Source: Chlamydiota bacterium
GTDB taxonomy: Bacteria; Chlamydiota; Chlamydiia; Chlamydiales; RGXB01
Assembly: GCA_016866495.1 (NCBI GenBank)
Contig: VGMG01000005.1
Span: 1-40,685, forward strand
Length of the DNA stretch: 40,685 nt
Direction: 5' to 3'
Positions within the stretch are counted from its first letter, which is position 1. Each line of letters begins with the position of its first letter. The notes beneath the pieces were generated by a model. The model was given only the letters and a program-made list of their open reading frames with translations. It had not been told where the DNA came from and did no database searches. The position numbers were made by a program, and so were the translations under genes. Below, piece after piece: positions 1-7,847 of the stretch.

Positions 1-1594
1 GGTCAAAAGAGTGCGCCTCATCAAACTTTTGCTTCAAAGAAAGTTCTTCAAGAAAATCGATAAGGTGCAGCCCTTCGTTCTCTTTTTCCCATTCAATCGC
101 TTTGGCTATAAGAGCTTCGACGTTTTCTTTGCGGTCTTGATAGGTTTCTTTATCCTCTTTAAGAAATTCCAAGTAGCCCGTTTCATGCAATATTTTCGTA
201 ATTTTCTGTGAGATAGAGGGAATTTTTTCCAGTGATTGAATTAAAAAGGAAAATTTCTCTAGTTCTAGTTTTTGCTTTGAAGACAGAGGAAGGTTTTGAC
301 TGTTTTGGATCAGCTCCATCAAAGGTTGCATCATTTGCAATTGCACCTCCTTGATTTTTTCTAAAGCTGCGTTCCCTATACCTCTCTTTGGAACATTAAT
401 TACCCGTTGAAAGGCTACAAGATCATTTTTAGCCACGGTAAGTCTTAAGTAGGCTAAAAGATCTTTGATCTCTTTTCTTTCATAGAAAGAGAGACCGCCG
501 ACAATAGTGTAGGGAATACGTAATCTTAAAAGGGCATCCTCCAGACTGCGTGACTGAGCGTTAGTTCTATACAAAAGAGCAATCGTGCCAGGATCTTGTC
601 CCGCATCGATCGCAGCTTCTACCTCTCTTGCAATAAACTGAGCCTCCTCTCTTTCATCAAAAAATGAGCGCAACTCAATTTTTTCCCCATCACCTACTGC
701 ACTCCACAGATTTTTTTCATAGCGACCCCTATTGTGGGCGATGAGAGCATTTGCAGCTTTGAGAATATGGCCTGTTGAACGGTAATTTTGTTCAAGTTTT
801 ATCACCTTGGCATTCGGGAAATCCTCTTCAAAACCTAAAATATTTTGAATGCTTGCCCCTCTCCATGAATAAATAGATTGGTCCGGATCCCCAACCACGA
901 AAAGATTTTTATGCTTATCTACTAAAAGCTTAGTGAGAGAATATTGCGCATGATTTGTATCTTGATATTCATCAATGAGGATGTACTTAAAGCGGTTTTG
1001 AATCTCCTCTTTAAGGCTTAATTTATCCCTGAGAAGAAAAACGGGGAGGAGTAAAAGATCGTCGAAATCGATCGCATTACACTCTTTTAAACGATTTTGG
1101 TAATGGCTATACACCTGATAGAAATGGTCTTTTCCCCTTTGGTGTTGAAAATCTTTAGGAAGTAATAGAGCATTTTTAGCATCGGAGATGGCTTGGCGCA
1201 TATCTTTGAGATGCCCTTTTTCGGGCTTCATATCGAGCTCTTTAAAGCACTCTTTTAATAACGAATGGGTGTCATCTTCATCGTATATCGTAAAAGTCGA
1301 ATGAAAACCGATTTGCTCTATAGATTCTCTCAAAAAACGGGCGCCAAAAGAGTGAAATGTTGTAATTAAGGGAGGTCTTGTACAAATGGAGAGGACTCGT
1401 TGCCGCATCTCTTCTGCAGCTTTATTGGTGAAGGTTACTGCAAGAATTTCACTTGGATTCACCCCTGATTGTAAAAGAGCTATAATTCTTTCAACTACTA
1501 CTCTGGTCTTTCCCGAACCGGCTCCGGCAAGTACCAGTAGAGGCCCCTCTTTATGGGCTATCGCAATTTTTTGTTCAGGGTTTAAATCGGGCAT
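1..1594 (-). CDS. uvrD: UvrD/PcrA-type DNA helicase, 3' end outside window
   Basis: Superfamily 1A 3'-5' DNA helicase acting in nucleotide excision repair and replication restart in the cytoplasm. Reading the minus strand from ATG at 1594 gives MPDLNPEQKIAIAHKEG followed at once by Walker A (LVLAGAGSGKT), then the TFTNKAAEEM motif, FDDLLLLP, Walker B/DEYQDTN, GDPDQSIYSWRGA (motif III), EQNYRS (motif IV) and LLYRTNAQSR. About 531 codons are visible without a stop. The family is usually 650-750 residues, so the C-terminal part lies before base 1. No clear Shine-Dalgarno precedes the start, but the start sits directly before the Q motif as expected. The upstream neighbour (1797, plus strand) is divergent, so this gene has its own promoter in the 200-base gap, which I could not locate. 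Confidence 0.93.
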   Translation of the reverse strand, partial: MPDLNPEQKIAIAHKEGPLLVLAGAGSGKTRVVVERIIALLQSGVNPSEILAVTFTNKAAEEMRQRVLSICTRPPLITTFHSFGARFLRESIEQIGFHSTFTIYDEDDTHSLLKECFKELDMKPEKGHLKDMRQAISDAKNALLLPKDFQHQRGKDHFYQVYSHYQNRLKECNAIDFDDLLLLPVFLLRDKLSLKEEIQNRFKYILIDEYQDTNHAQYSLTKLLVDKHKNLFVVGDPDQSIYSWRGASIQNILGFEEDFPNAKVIKLEQNYRSTGHILKAANALIAHNRGRYEKNLWSAVGDGEKIELRSFFDEREEAQFIAREVEAAIDAGQDPGTIALLYRTNAQSRSLEDALLRLRIPYTIVGGLSFYERKEIKDLLAYLRLTVAKNDLVAFQRVINVPKRGIGNAALEKIKEVQLQMMQPLMELIQNSQNLPLSSKQKLELEKFSFLIQSLEKIPSISQKITKILHETGYLEFLKEDKETYQDRKENVEALIAKAIEWEKENEGLHLIDFLEELSLKQKFDEAHSFD

Positions 1595-1796
1595 ATATGC
1601 TATGCATACTAGCAGAGTCTTAAGAAGTTTAAAAGCCAAAGATACGAAAAAAGTTCTAAAGGGACTAGATTGAGATCTCTAATAGAGATTGTTAATGAAA
1701 AAAGGGGAAAAAGGATTTTTTTTGAAAATGATTTACCAAAAAAAAACCCCTTTTCCTTAGTATGATACCCATCTAGAGAAAAAAATTCGGTGCTTA

Positions 1797-3047
1797 GTGA
1801 GATTATTTAAGGGTTTGGTTATTTTTTTCTTTGTGCCCTTATTCATAAGCGCAAAAGTTGAGGTGGGTCTAGATAGAGTTTTTTTAGGGGGAGCACACCC
1901 TTCAATTCAGGGAAAACGGGTAGGGCTTTTGACCAATCACACAGCTGTCGATCGCAATGGAGTTACCGCGATGGATCGTTTCCAGTCAAGAAAAGACTGT
2001 AAACTTGTCGCTTTGTTTGCCCCAGAGCATGGTCTTTATGGACAGCAGCACGCAAGTGAAAAAATCAAGGACGCAAAAAGAGGGGACGTACCTGTCTTTA
2101 GTTTATACGGTTCAAACCGACGACCTACTGAGGCCCAATTAAAAGGGATAGATGTTGTTGTTATAGACATACAAGATATAGGGGTCCGTTCTTACACTTA
2201 TGCCTCGTCACTTTTTTATATGATGGAGGAGGCAGCAAAAAAAGACATAGGTATAGTCGTTCTCGATCGTCCCAACCCTATAAATGGATTGACAGTAGAT
2301 GGCCCTATGTTGCACCCTAAATGGCGCTCTTTTATTGGATATATTAACGTACCCTACATCCACGGTATGACCGTGGGGGAGCTCGCTCAATTTTTTAATA
2401 TGGAATACAAAATTGGGGCAAAATTGACGGTAATTCCCATGAAAGGCTGGTCGCGGGGTATGGATTTCAAAGATACAGGGCTCCACTGGATTCCGACAAG
2501 CCCGAACATCCCCGAGTCAGATACGCCCCTTTTTTATGCATCGACGGGTCTTTTAGGAGAGCTACGCCTTTGTAACATTGGTGTAGGATACACCTTGCCT
2601 TTCAAACTAGTGGGAGCGCCCTGGATGGATGCCCAACAACTAACAAAACATCTTAATAGCCAAGGGCTCAGCGGTGTAAGATTCGTCCCTATTTACTTTA
2701 AACCCTTTTCAGGGTCGATGGCTCAACTGGATTGTCAAGGCTCGCTTATACAGGTGGTGGACAAAAAATCTTACAAACCTTTTGAGATTCAGGGGGTTCT
2801 GATAGGTGCAATAAAATCCCTCTATCCCCAAAAATTTAAAGAAGTGATGTCGCATATTGGAAAATCTGAAAAAGATCTTTTCTGTAAAGCGGTAGGATCG
2901 GAAGAGCCTTTGCAATTTCTTAAAGAGGAAAAGCTTATAGGCTGGCAAATCGCAGAATTTCAGCGAGCCGAACGAGAACTCTTTATGGAGAAAAGAAAAA
3001 ATTATTTGCGTCCCGAGTACGCAGAAGACTATAGACCAAATTTATGA
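1797..3047 (+). CDS. DUF1343 / NamZ-like exo-beta-N-acetylmuramidase, secreted
   Basis: DUF1343 protein (GH171); characterised members such as NamZ release N-acetylmuramic acid from the non-reducing end of peptidoglycan fragments. It starts with GTG and has a clean signal peptide (MRLFKGLVIFFFVPLFISA, cleavage near residue 19), so it should act outside the cytoplasm. Family motifs read in order: GLLTNHTAVDRNG, LFAPEHGLYG, DVVVIDIQDIGVRSYTY, VVLDRPNPING, the YIHGMTVGELAQ segment, and TSPNIPESDTPLFY. The 416-residue length is normal for the family. The stop overlaps the topA start (ATGA), so the two are co-transcribed. A -10-like TATGAT lies at 1761-1766. The family assignment is firm; the exact substrate is inferred. 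A MurNAc-releasing enzyme fits an organism with little or transient peptidoglycan that recycles fragments. Confidence 0.85.
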   Translation: MRLFKGLVIFFFVPLFISAKVEVGLDRVFLGGAHPSIQGKRVGLLTNHTAVDRNGVTAMDRFQSRKDCKLVALFAPEHGLYGQQHASEKIKDAKRGDVPVFSLYGSNRRPTEAQLKGIDVVVIDIQDIGVRSYTYASSLFYMMEEAAKKDIGIVVLDRPNPINGLTVDGPMLHPKWRSFIGYINVPYIHGMTVGELAQFFNMEYKIGAKLTVIPMKGWSRGMDFKDTGLHWIPTSPNIPESDTPLFYASTGLLGELRLCNIGVGYTLPFKLVGAPWMDAQQLTKHLNSQGLSGVRFVPIYFKPFSGSMAQLDCQGSLIQVVDKKSYKPFEIQGVLIGAIKSLYPQKFKEVMSHIGKSEKDLFCKAVGSEEPLQFLKEEKLIGWQIAEFQRAERELFMEKRKNYLRPEYAEDYRPNL

Positions 3048-5473
3048 AGAAAACTCTAATCATCGTAGAATCCCCCACTAAAGTTAAAACCCTAGAAAAA
3101 TTTCTCGGGAAAGAATTCGTCGTGGATTCTTCAGTCGGGCACATTATCGATTTGCCCCAGAAGGGATTAAATATTGATGTAGAGAAGGATTTTAAGCCTA
3201 ACTATGTCCCATTACCAGCAAAAAAAGAGGTGATAGAGCGGCTGAAAAGAGAGGCAAAAAAAGTTGAACAAGTGCTATTGGCAACCGACCCCGACCGAGA
3301 AGGGGAGGCCATCGCTTGGCATATTGCCTCAATTCTGCCAAAAGTTCCCTATAAACGAGTCACGTTCAACGAAATCACCAAAGGAGCAGTGTTAGAGGCC
3401 CTCAAGCATCCTAGAAAAATCAATGAGGATCTGGTTAGTGCTCAGCAAGCTCGTCGTATTCTTGATCGGCTAGTAGGTTATAAAATCTCCCCAATTTTGA
3501 TTCGTAAAGTTAAGGGGGCAAAAAGCCTGTCTGCCGGACGAGTACAATCTGTTGCTCTGAAGCTTATTGTCGAAAGAGAAGAGGCAATCGAGGCGTTTAA
3601 ACCGGAAGAATATTGGAATTTAGGCGCTGTTTTGGAAGGAAAAAAAGAGTTTAAGGCCTTTCTTTTCACTATGGATGGAAAGAAAGTTGAGCGCTCTATT
3701 CCAAATGAAAAAGAGGCCACAAAAATTGAAAATGATTTGAAGGGCTGTAAGTACCATATTTCCAAAGTAGATAGAAAAGAGCGTTTACGAAACCCTGCTC
3801 CTCCATTCACTACTTCAACTTTGCAACAAGAGGCCTCAAGACATTACGGATTTTCATCTACAAGGACTATGCAAGTTGCCCAAAGCCTTTACGAGGGTGT
3901 GGATTGCGGAAAAGAGGGTGCTGTTGGTTTGATCACCTACATGAGAACCGATTCACCCAGAAGCTCCCCCGAGGCAATAAAAGAGGCGAGAGACTGGATT
4001 AAAAAGAAGTTTGGAGAGGAGTTTTTACCTAAAGTTGCTAACCAGTATCAGGGTAAAAGAGCAGCTCAAGATGCGCATGAGGGGATACGCCCCACGAGCG
4101 TTGCACGCCGGCCGGAGGAGTTAAAGTCCTTTTTATCAATAGATGAATTTAAGCTCTACCAGCTCATCTATAAAAGATTTCTGGCTTCGCAAATGGAGCC
4201 TGCTGTCTATGACACAGTGACCGCCCATATAGATACGGATAAAAAATACGAATTGAAGGCTACCGGTTCCATCATAAAATTTCCTGGCTTTTTGACTCTT
4301 TATGAGGAAAAAGAGGACGAAGAAAAAGAAGAAGAGCGCACTTTACCTCCGCTTGAAGAGGGGCAAAAGCTCAAGCTGATACAGGTTACAAAAGATCAGG
4401 CATTCACTAAGCCTCTTCCCCGTTTTACTGAAGCTTCTCTTGTAAAAGAGCTGGAGAAACAAGGGATTGGTCGCCCCTCCACCTACGCTGCCATCATGAA
4501 TAAGATCCAGTCGCGTGATTATACGACCAAAGAAAAAGGGACGCTAAGACCCACTGAGCTTGGTCGCATTATCTCACGAATGCTAACCGATAATTTCACC
4601 CAAATTATTGATATCGGGTTTACTGCTCACATGGAAGAGGATTTGGATGCAATCGCAGAAGGGAAGCTCGACCATAAAAGATTTTTAAAAGAATTCTGGG
4701 ATGTTTTTTTGCCGATTGTTGAGGTGGCCGAAAAAGAGGCTCACGTTCCTAAAGAGCTCACAGATAAAATTTGTCCCGATTGTGGAAAGCAATTACAGAA
4801 AATTTGGGCCAGAAACAAATACTTTTTGGGATGTAGTGGCTATCCGGATTGTAAGTACACTGCGCCCCTAGAAGAGCTTGTGATTCACAAAGAGGAATAT
4901 GAGGCCTCTTTTAACTGGGATCAGGATTGTCCTAATTGTGGGAAAAAAATGTCGATTCGTAAGGGACGATTCGGAATATTTTTGGGTTGTAGCGGCTATC
5001 CAGATTGTAAAACGATTATCAATATCCCCAAAAAGGGAGCAGAAGGGGTGGATACCGGAGCAAAATGCCCTGCCAAAGGTTGTGAAGGGAAACTTAAACA
5101 AAGGGTTTCTCGCTATGGAAAGCCCTTCTTTTCCTGCTCCACCTATCCCGAGTGTGATGTGATAGGAAATTCTGTCGAGGAGATTCAAGAAAGCTACAAA
5201 GATCATCCCCGTACAAAAGCACAGCCAAAATCTTCTGGAGGAGCTAGAGGAAAACAGAAGCTCTCAAAAGAGCTCATTATTCTCACCAAAGAGGATAATT
5301 TGACTCGGGGAGAGGTGACTAAACGGATCTGGGCTTATATTAAAGAGCACGGCCTACAGGATCCTGAAAATAAAAAAATGATTGTACCGGATAAAGTCCT
5401 AGAACCTATTTTAGGGAAGCAGCCTGTGCATATGTTGAAACTCGCGTCTGCTCTTAGCCGGCACTTCAAATAA
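3044..5473 (+). CDS. topA: DNA topoisomerase I with C-terminal SWIB domain
   Basis: Type IA topoisomerase that relaxes negative supercoils through a 5'-phosphotyrosine intermediate. The N-terminal TOPRIM domain (LIIVESPTKVKTLEKFLG; DPDREGEAIAWHIA) is followed by the catalytic core, with active-site Tyr at about residue 299 (GLITYMRTDS). Three C-terminal zinc ribbons follow at about residues 575-705 (CPDCGK...CSGYPDC; CPNCGK...CSGYPDC; CPAKGC...CSTYPEC). The last 75 residues (from about 735) form a SWIB/MDM2-like domain: LTRGEVTKRIWAYIKEHGL, then DPENKKMIVPD. A topA-SWIB fusion is a known chlamydial trait; SWIB domains elsewhere occur in eukaryotic chromatin remodelers. The start overlaps the upstream hydrolase stop by 4 bases. 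At 809 residues it is within the usual range for this fused form. Confidence 0.97.
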   Translation: MKKTLIIVESPTKVKTLEKFLGKEFVVDSSVGHIIDLPQKGLNIDVEKDFKPNYVPLPAKKEVIERLKREAKKVEQVLLATDPDREGEAIAWHIASILPKVPYKRVTFNEITKGAVLEALKHPRKINEDLVSAQQARRILDRLVGYKISPILIRKVKGAKSLSAGRVQSVALKLIVEREEAIEAFKPEEYWNLGAVLEGKKEFKAFLFTMDGKKVERSIPNEKEATKIENDLKGCKYHISKVDRKERLRNPAPPFTTSTLQQEASRHYGFSSTRTMQVAQSLYEGVDCGKEGAVGLITYMRTDSPRSSPEAIKEARDWIKKKFGEEFLPKVANQYQGKRAAQDAHEGIRPTSVARRPEELKSFLSIDEFKLYQLIYKRFLASQMEPAVYDTVTAHIDTDKKYELKATGSIIKFPGFLTLYEEKEDEEKEEERTLPPLEEGQKLKLIQVTKDQAFTKPLPRFTEASLVKELEKQGIGRPSTYAAIMNKIQSRDYTTKEKGTLRPTELGRIISRMLTDNFTQIIDIGFTAHMEEDLDAIAEGKLDHKRFLKEFWDVFLPIVEVAEKEAHVPKELTDKICPDCGKQLQKIWARNKYFLGCSGYPDCKYTAPLEELVIHKEEYEASFNWDQDCPNCGKKMSIRKGRFGIFLGCSGYPDCKTIINIPKKGAEGVDTGAKCPAKGCEGKLKQRVSRYGKPFFSCSTYPECDVIGNSVEEIQESYKDHPRTKAQPKSSGGARGKQKLSKELIILTKEDNLTRGEVTKRIWAYIKEHGLQDPENKKMIVPDKVLEPILGKQPVHMLKLASALSRHFK

Positions 5474-5530
5474 TCTTTTTCATTTGAAAATCCAGAGTTT
5501 ATAAAGGGTTGTTCTTTGCTATTTCCCTAA

Positions 5531-5559
5531 TTGCTTTTAATTCAATTTTGTGGAATACT
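5531..5559 (+). promoter_or_regulatory. Putative sigma-70-type promoter of tRNA-Arg
   Basis: A -35 element TTGCTT (5531-5536) and a -10 element AATACT (5554-5559) are separated by 17 bases. This places the expected transcription start about 7 bases before the tRNA at 5573. It probably also drives the following hydrolase and peroxiredoxin genes, which start within 5 bases of the tRNA end. Called by eye. Confidence 0.5.
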
Positions 5560-5572
5560 TTACTCACCTTAC

Positions 5573-5646
5573 GCACTGGTAGCTCAGTTGGATAGAGCGC
5601 ATGGCTACGAACCATGAGGTCTGGGGTTCGAATCCCTACCAGTGCA
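5573..5646 (+). tRNA. tRNA-Arg, anticodon ACG
   Basis: A 74-base cloverleaf can be fully folded: acceptor GCACTGG/CCAGTGC, D stem GCTC/GAGC, anticodon stem CATGG/CCATG with loop CTACGAA (anticodon ACG, read as ICG for CGN codons), 5-base variable region, T stem TGGGG/CCCTA with loop TTCGAAT, and discriminator A at 5646. The genome encodes no CCA (next bases are TTTTATG), so the 3' end must be added by a nucleotidyltransferase such as the one at 12656-13822. The downstream hydrolase gene starts 4 bases after the tRNA, suggesting a shared transcript. Confidence 0.97.
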
Positions 5647-5650
5647 TTTT

Positions 5651-6250
5651 ATGCTTATCATCGATAAAATACTGGGCCCCATTGAGACAAGAACTCTTTT
5701 ACTCGTTTGTCCCAAAACACATGAGGCCGTGTTAATCGATCCCTCCTTTTTTAGCTTTCGTTATTTCACCCCGATCATTCAAGAGAAGCAATACAAGTTA
5801 AAAAAAGTTCTTTTGACCCACTCCCATTATGATCACATTGTGGATATGGCAAAATTTCGAGACTTGGGTGTGCCGATTTTTGTGCATCCTCTAGATAGTA
5901 GAAATGTACTTGCCCCAGGCTCTGACGGCTTAAGATCTTTTAAAACGATTGATGCGGTAAGCGACCCCCATTTTTTCCAAGAGGGGGATAAAATTACTTT
6001 TGGGGAGATTGAGGGGGTAGTTATAGAGACACCCGGACACTCCTTCGGGTCGGTTTGCTTTTATTTTGAAAAAGAGGGTGTTTTAATTAGTGGAGACACT
6101 CTTTTTAAAGGGGGGATTGGAAGACTGGATTTGCCCACCTCTGAACCTGACAAGATGGAGATCTCCTTGAAAAAATTAAAAAAATACCCTGAGGCTACGG
6201 TCGTATATCCGGGACATGGTCCAACAACAACAATCAGAGAGGAATTATGA
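5651..6250 (+). CDS. Metallo-beta-lactamase-fold hydrolase (glyoxalase II-like)
   Basis: Small MBL-fold hydrolase of the hydroxyacylglutathione hydrolase-like group. The metal motif HxHxDH is present as THSHYDH near residue 57. The other metal-ligand motifs also appear: ETPGHSFGSV, LISGDTLFKGGIGRLDLP and VYPGHGPTT. At 199 residues it matches the short single-domain MBL proteins; it has no signal peptide and is presumably cytoplasmic. I chose ATG at 5651; the longer reading from GTG 5642 would lie inside the tRNA acceptor stem. The stop overlaps the peroxiredoxin start (ATGA at 6247-6250), implying translational coupling and possibly a shared role in thiol or oxidative detoxification. The substrate cannot be told from sequence. 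Confidence 0.88.
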   Translation: MLIIDKILGPIETRTLLLVCPKTHEAVLIDPSFFSFRYFTPIIQEKQYKLKKVLLTHSHYDHIVDMAKFRDLGVPIFVHPLDSRNVLAPGSDGLRSFKTIDAVSDPHFFQEGDKITFGEIEGVVIETPGHSFGSVCFYFEKEGVLISGDTLFKGGIGRLDLPTSEPDKMEISLKKLKKYPEATVVYPGHGPTTTIREEL

Positions 6251-6780
6251 CAACTTTAATTGGTTACGAAGCGCCAAATTTTGTTGCGCAAGCAGTAAAG
6301 AATGGGGAGATTATTGATGTTCACCTTAAGGATTACAAAGGTAAATTCGTGGTGCTCCTTTTTTATCCTCTAGATTTTACCTTTGTGTGCCCTACAGAAC
6401 TCATCGCCTTCGAAGAGAGAATTGAAGAGTTCCGTAAAAGAAATTGTGAGATCTTAGCAATATCTGTGGATAGCGTTTATACTCATAGAGCCTGGTGGAA
6501 CCATGAGATCAAAAGAGTCTCATTTCCGATTGTGAGTGACGTGACAAAAACAATTTCTTTAAATTATGGAACCTTGATCGACAAGGGGATCTCTTTAAGA
6601 GGCACTTTCATCATAGACGCAGACGGATTAGTCCAGCACATGTCTATCAATAACTTGGGAATAGGCAGAGGCGTTGAAGAGGTTTTAAGGCTTGTAGATG
6701 CGATCCAATATCATAAATCCCATGGAGAGGTTTGCCCTGCAAATTGGCACAAAGGGGATAGAGGGATACTTCCTAAATAG
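6247..6780 (+). CDS. ahpC: Typical 2-Cys peroxiredoxin (AhpC/Prx1 type)
   Basis: Thiol peroxidase that reduces hydrogen peroxide and organic hydroperoxides using thioredoxin-type electrons. The peroxidatic Cys is C48 in YPLDFTFVCPTELIAF. The resolving Cys is C163 in the C-terminal HGEVCPANWHKG segment. Both are typical of the Prx1/AhpC subfamily, as is the 177-residue length. GTFIIDADGLVQH is the usual beta-strand preceding the dimer-forming helix. The gene overlaps the upstream MBL hydrolase by 4 bases and is followed by a very AT-rich spacer, where the operon probably ends. Confidence 0.95.
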   Translation: MTTLIGYEAPNFVAQAVKNGEIIDVHLKDYKGKFVVLLFYPLDFTFVCPTELIAFEERIEEFRKRNCEILAISVDSVYTHRAWWNHEIKRVSFPIVSDVTKTISLNYGTLIDKGISLRGTFIIDADGLVQHMSINNLGIGRGVEEVLRLVDAIQYHKSHGEVCPANWHKGDRGILPK

Positions 6781-6794
6781 CCCACTCAAATGCA

Positions 6795-6850
6795 CTAAAA
6801 AATTAATTTTTTTGGTTTTTTTTAAAATAAAAAAAATTAAAATTTTTCTA
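6795..6850 (+). other. Near-pure A/T tract upstream of the GT11-like gene
   Basis: This spacer consists almost entirely of A and T runs (A6, T7, T8, A8), including the self-complementary AAAAAATTAATTTTTT around 6798-6813. It could be curved promoter DNA for the gene starting at 6879, or the weak 3' end of the ahpC transcript. No strong GC hairpin with a T tract is visible. Confidence 0.4.
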
Positions 6851-6878
6851 TGTTTTTGCTGAATTATAGGAGAGAATC

Positions 6879-7847
6879 TTGAAAAAATTCTTTATTTCAT
6901 TCTTTTTGTGTATGCAATCAGTTTATCCGCAGCCACGTGCAGATTTTGTGGTTACAGCCGATCTTTTAGGAGAATTGGGAAATTGGTTTTTTATAATTTC
7001 TACAGCAGAGACACTTGTAAAAGAGGGGTACGACGTAGCTTTTTTTAAGGGGTTAGAAGACCCCAAATTTTCTGATTATAAAACCCATTTTTTTCAAAAA
7101 GTACTCGCCGAGTGCCCCCCGTCCATCAGGGTTTACCCGAGGGAAAAACTCTATACTCAAAGAGGGGATGTTACTTCTTATTGTTCAATACCTAAAAATT
7201 ACAATTTGAGATTGAAGGGGCACTTTGTAAATTTAAAATACTTTGATAAACATAGAGACCACTTGATAGATCTTTTTGAAACACCCTCTTTAGACTTGGA
7301 GTACATAAAAAAAAAATACCCGGTTGTTTTTGAAAGCAAACAGATTTGTGCTGTCCACTATAGGCATTATATACGATCGTTGGATGACCCCAAGAGGGAT
7401 AAAAACCAGTTAATAAATCCAAAATATTTGAAACATTCCACTATTTTTTGCCACTTAGATACGGATTACTACGAAAAAGCGATGAACATTTTTGGAGATG
7501 ACACACTCTTCATAGTTGTTTCTGATGACCCATGGATGGCAAAGAAGGTTTTGCCGATGAAAAAAAACATGCTGTTTATAGAGAATGAACCTTTTTGGGT
7601 AGATTTTAATATTTTAAGATATAGCCCAAATGCCATCATCGGAAATTCTACTTTTAGTTGGTGGGCTACTTATTTAAATAATTCGGACAATAAAAAAGTG
7701 GTTGCTCCAACCTCATGGTACAGAAATATTGAAAAAATGGTATTCCCGGATGACTGGATCAAAATAGATTCTGTTACAGTAGAGGATACATACAAAGACC
7801 CTATGGAGTGGCTATTGGAAAAAGAGTTTCATGATTTTGAGACTTAA
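6879..7847 (+). CDS. GT11-like (alpha-1,2-fucosyltransferase family) protein with signal peptide
   Basis: The C-terminal half contains GNSTFSWWATYLN, closely matching the GT11 signature (N-S-[ST]-F-S-W-W-x-x-x-L-N). IVVSDDPWMAKK fits the preceding conserved SDD segment, and GELGNWFF resembles the N-terminal G-x-L-G-N-x-[ML]-F of GT11. However, the usual HxRRGDY nucleotide-sugar motif is degenerate here (CAVHYRHYIRS), so donor use is uncertain. The first 19-20 residues (MKKFFISFFLCMQSVYPQP) look like a signal peptide, unusual for a cytoplasmic glycosyltransferase. The start codon is TTG at 6879, supported by a strong AGGAGA at 6868-6873 with 5-base spacing. The stop overlaps the convergent enolase stop in TTAA (7844-7847). 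Acquisition by transfer is possible; fold-level assignment moderate, activity unknown. Confidence 0.65.
   Translation: MKKFFISFFLCMQSVYPQPRADFVVTADLLGELGNWFFIISTAETLVKEGYDVAFFKGLEDPKFSDYKTHFFQKVLAECPPSIRVYPREKLYTQRGDVTSYCSIPKNYNLRLKGHFVNLKYFDKHRDHLIDLFETPSLDLEYIKKKYPVVFESKQICAVHYRHYIRSLDDPKRDKNQLINPKYLKHSTIFCHLDTDYYEKAMNIFGDDTLFIVVSDDPWMAKKVLPMKKNMLFIENEPFWVDFNILRYSPNAIIGNSTFSWWATYLNNSDNKKVVAPTSWYRNIEKMVFPDDWIKIDSVTVEDTYKDPMEWLLEKEFHDFET

Noticed and set aside
11-211. Plus-strand ORF of 66 codons at the window start
   Set aside because: It lies wholly inside the uvrD reading frame on the other strand and has no family features.
1386-1673. Plus-strand ORF of 95 codons
   Set aside because: Shadow of the uvrD N-terminus, where the Walker A motif is read on the minus strand.
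1711-1758. GGGG.../...CCCC A/T-rich inverted repeat before the DUF1343 gene
   Set aside because: The arms are offset (GGGGAAAAAGG against CCTTTTCCCC order), so only a poor stem forms.
5642-5650. GTG start three codons upstream for the MBL hydrolase
   Set aside because: It lies inside the tRNA-Arg acceptor stem; ATG 5651 is the more reasonable start.
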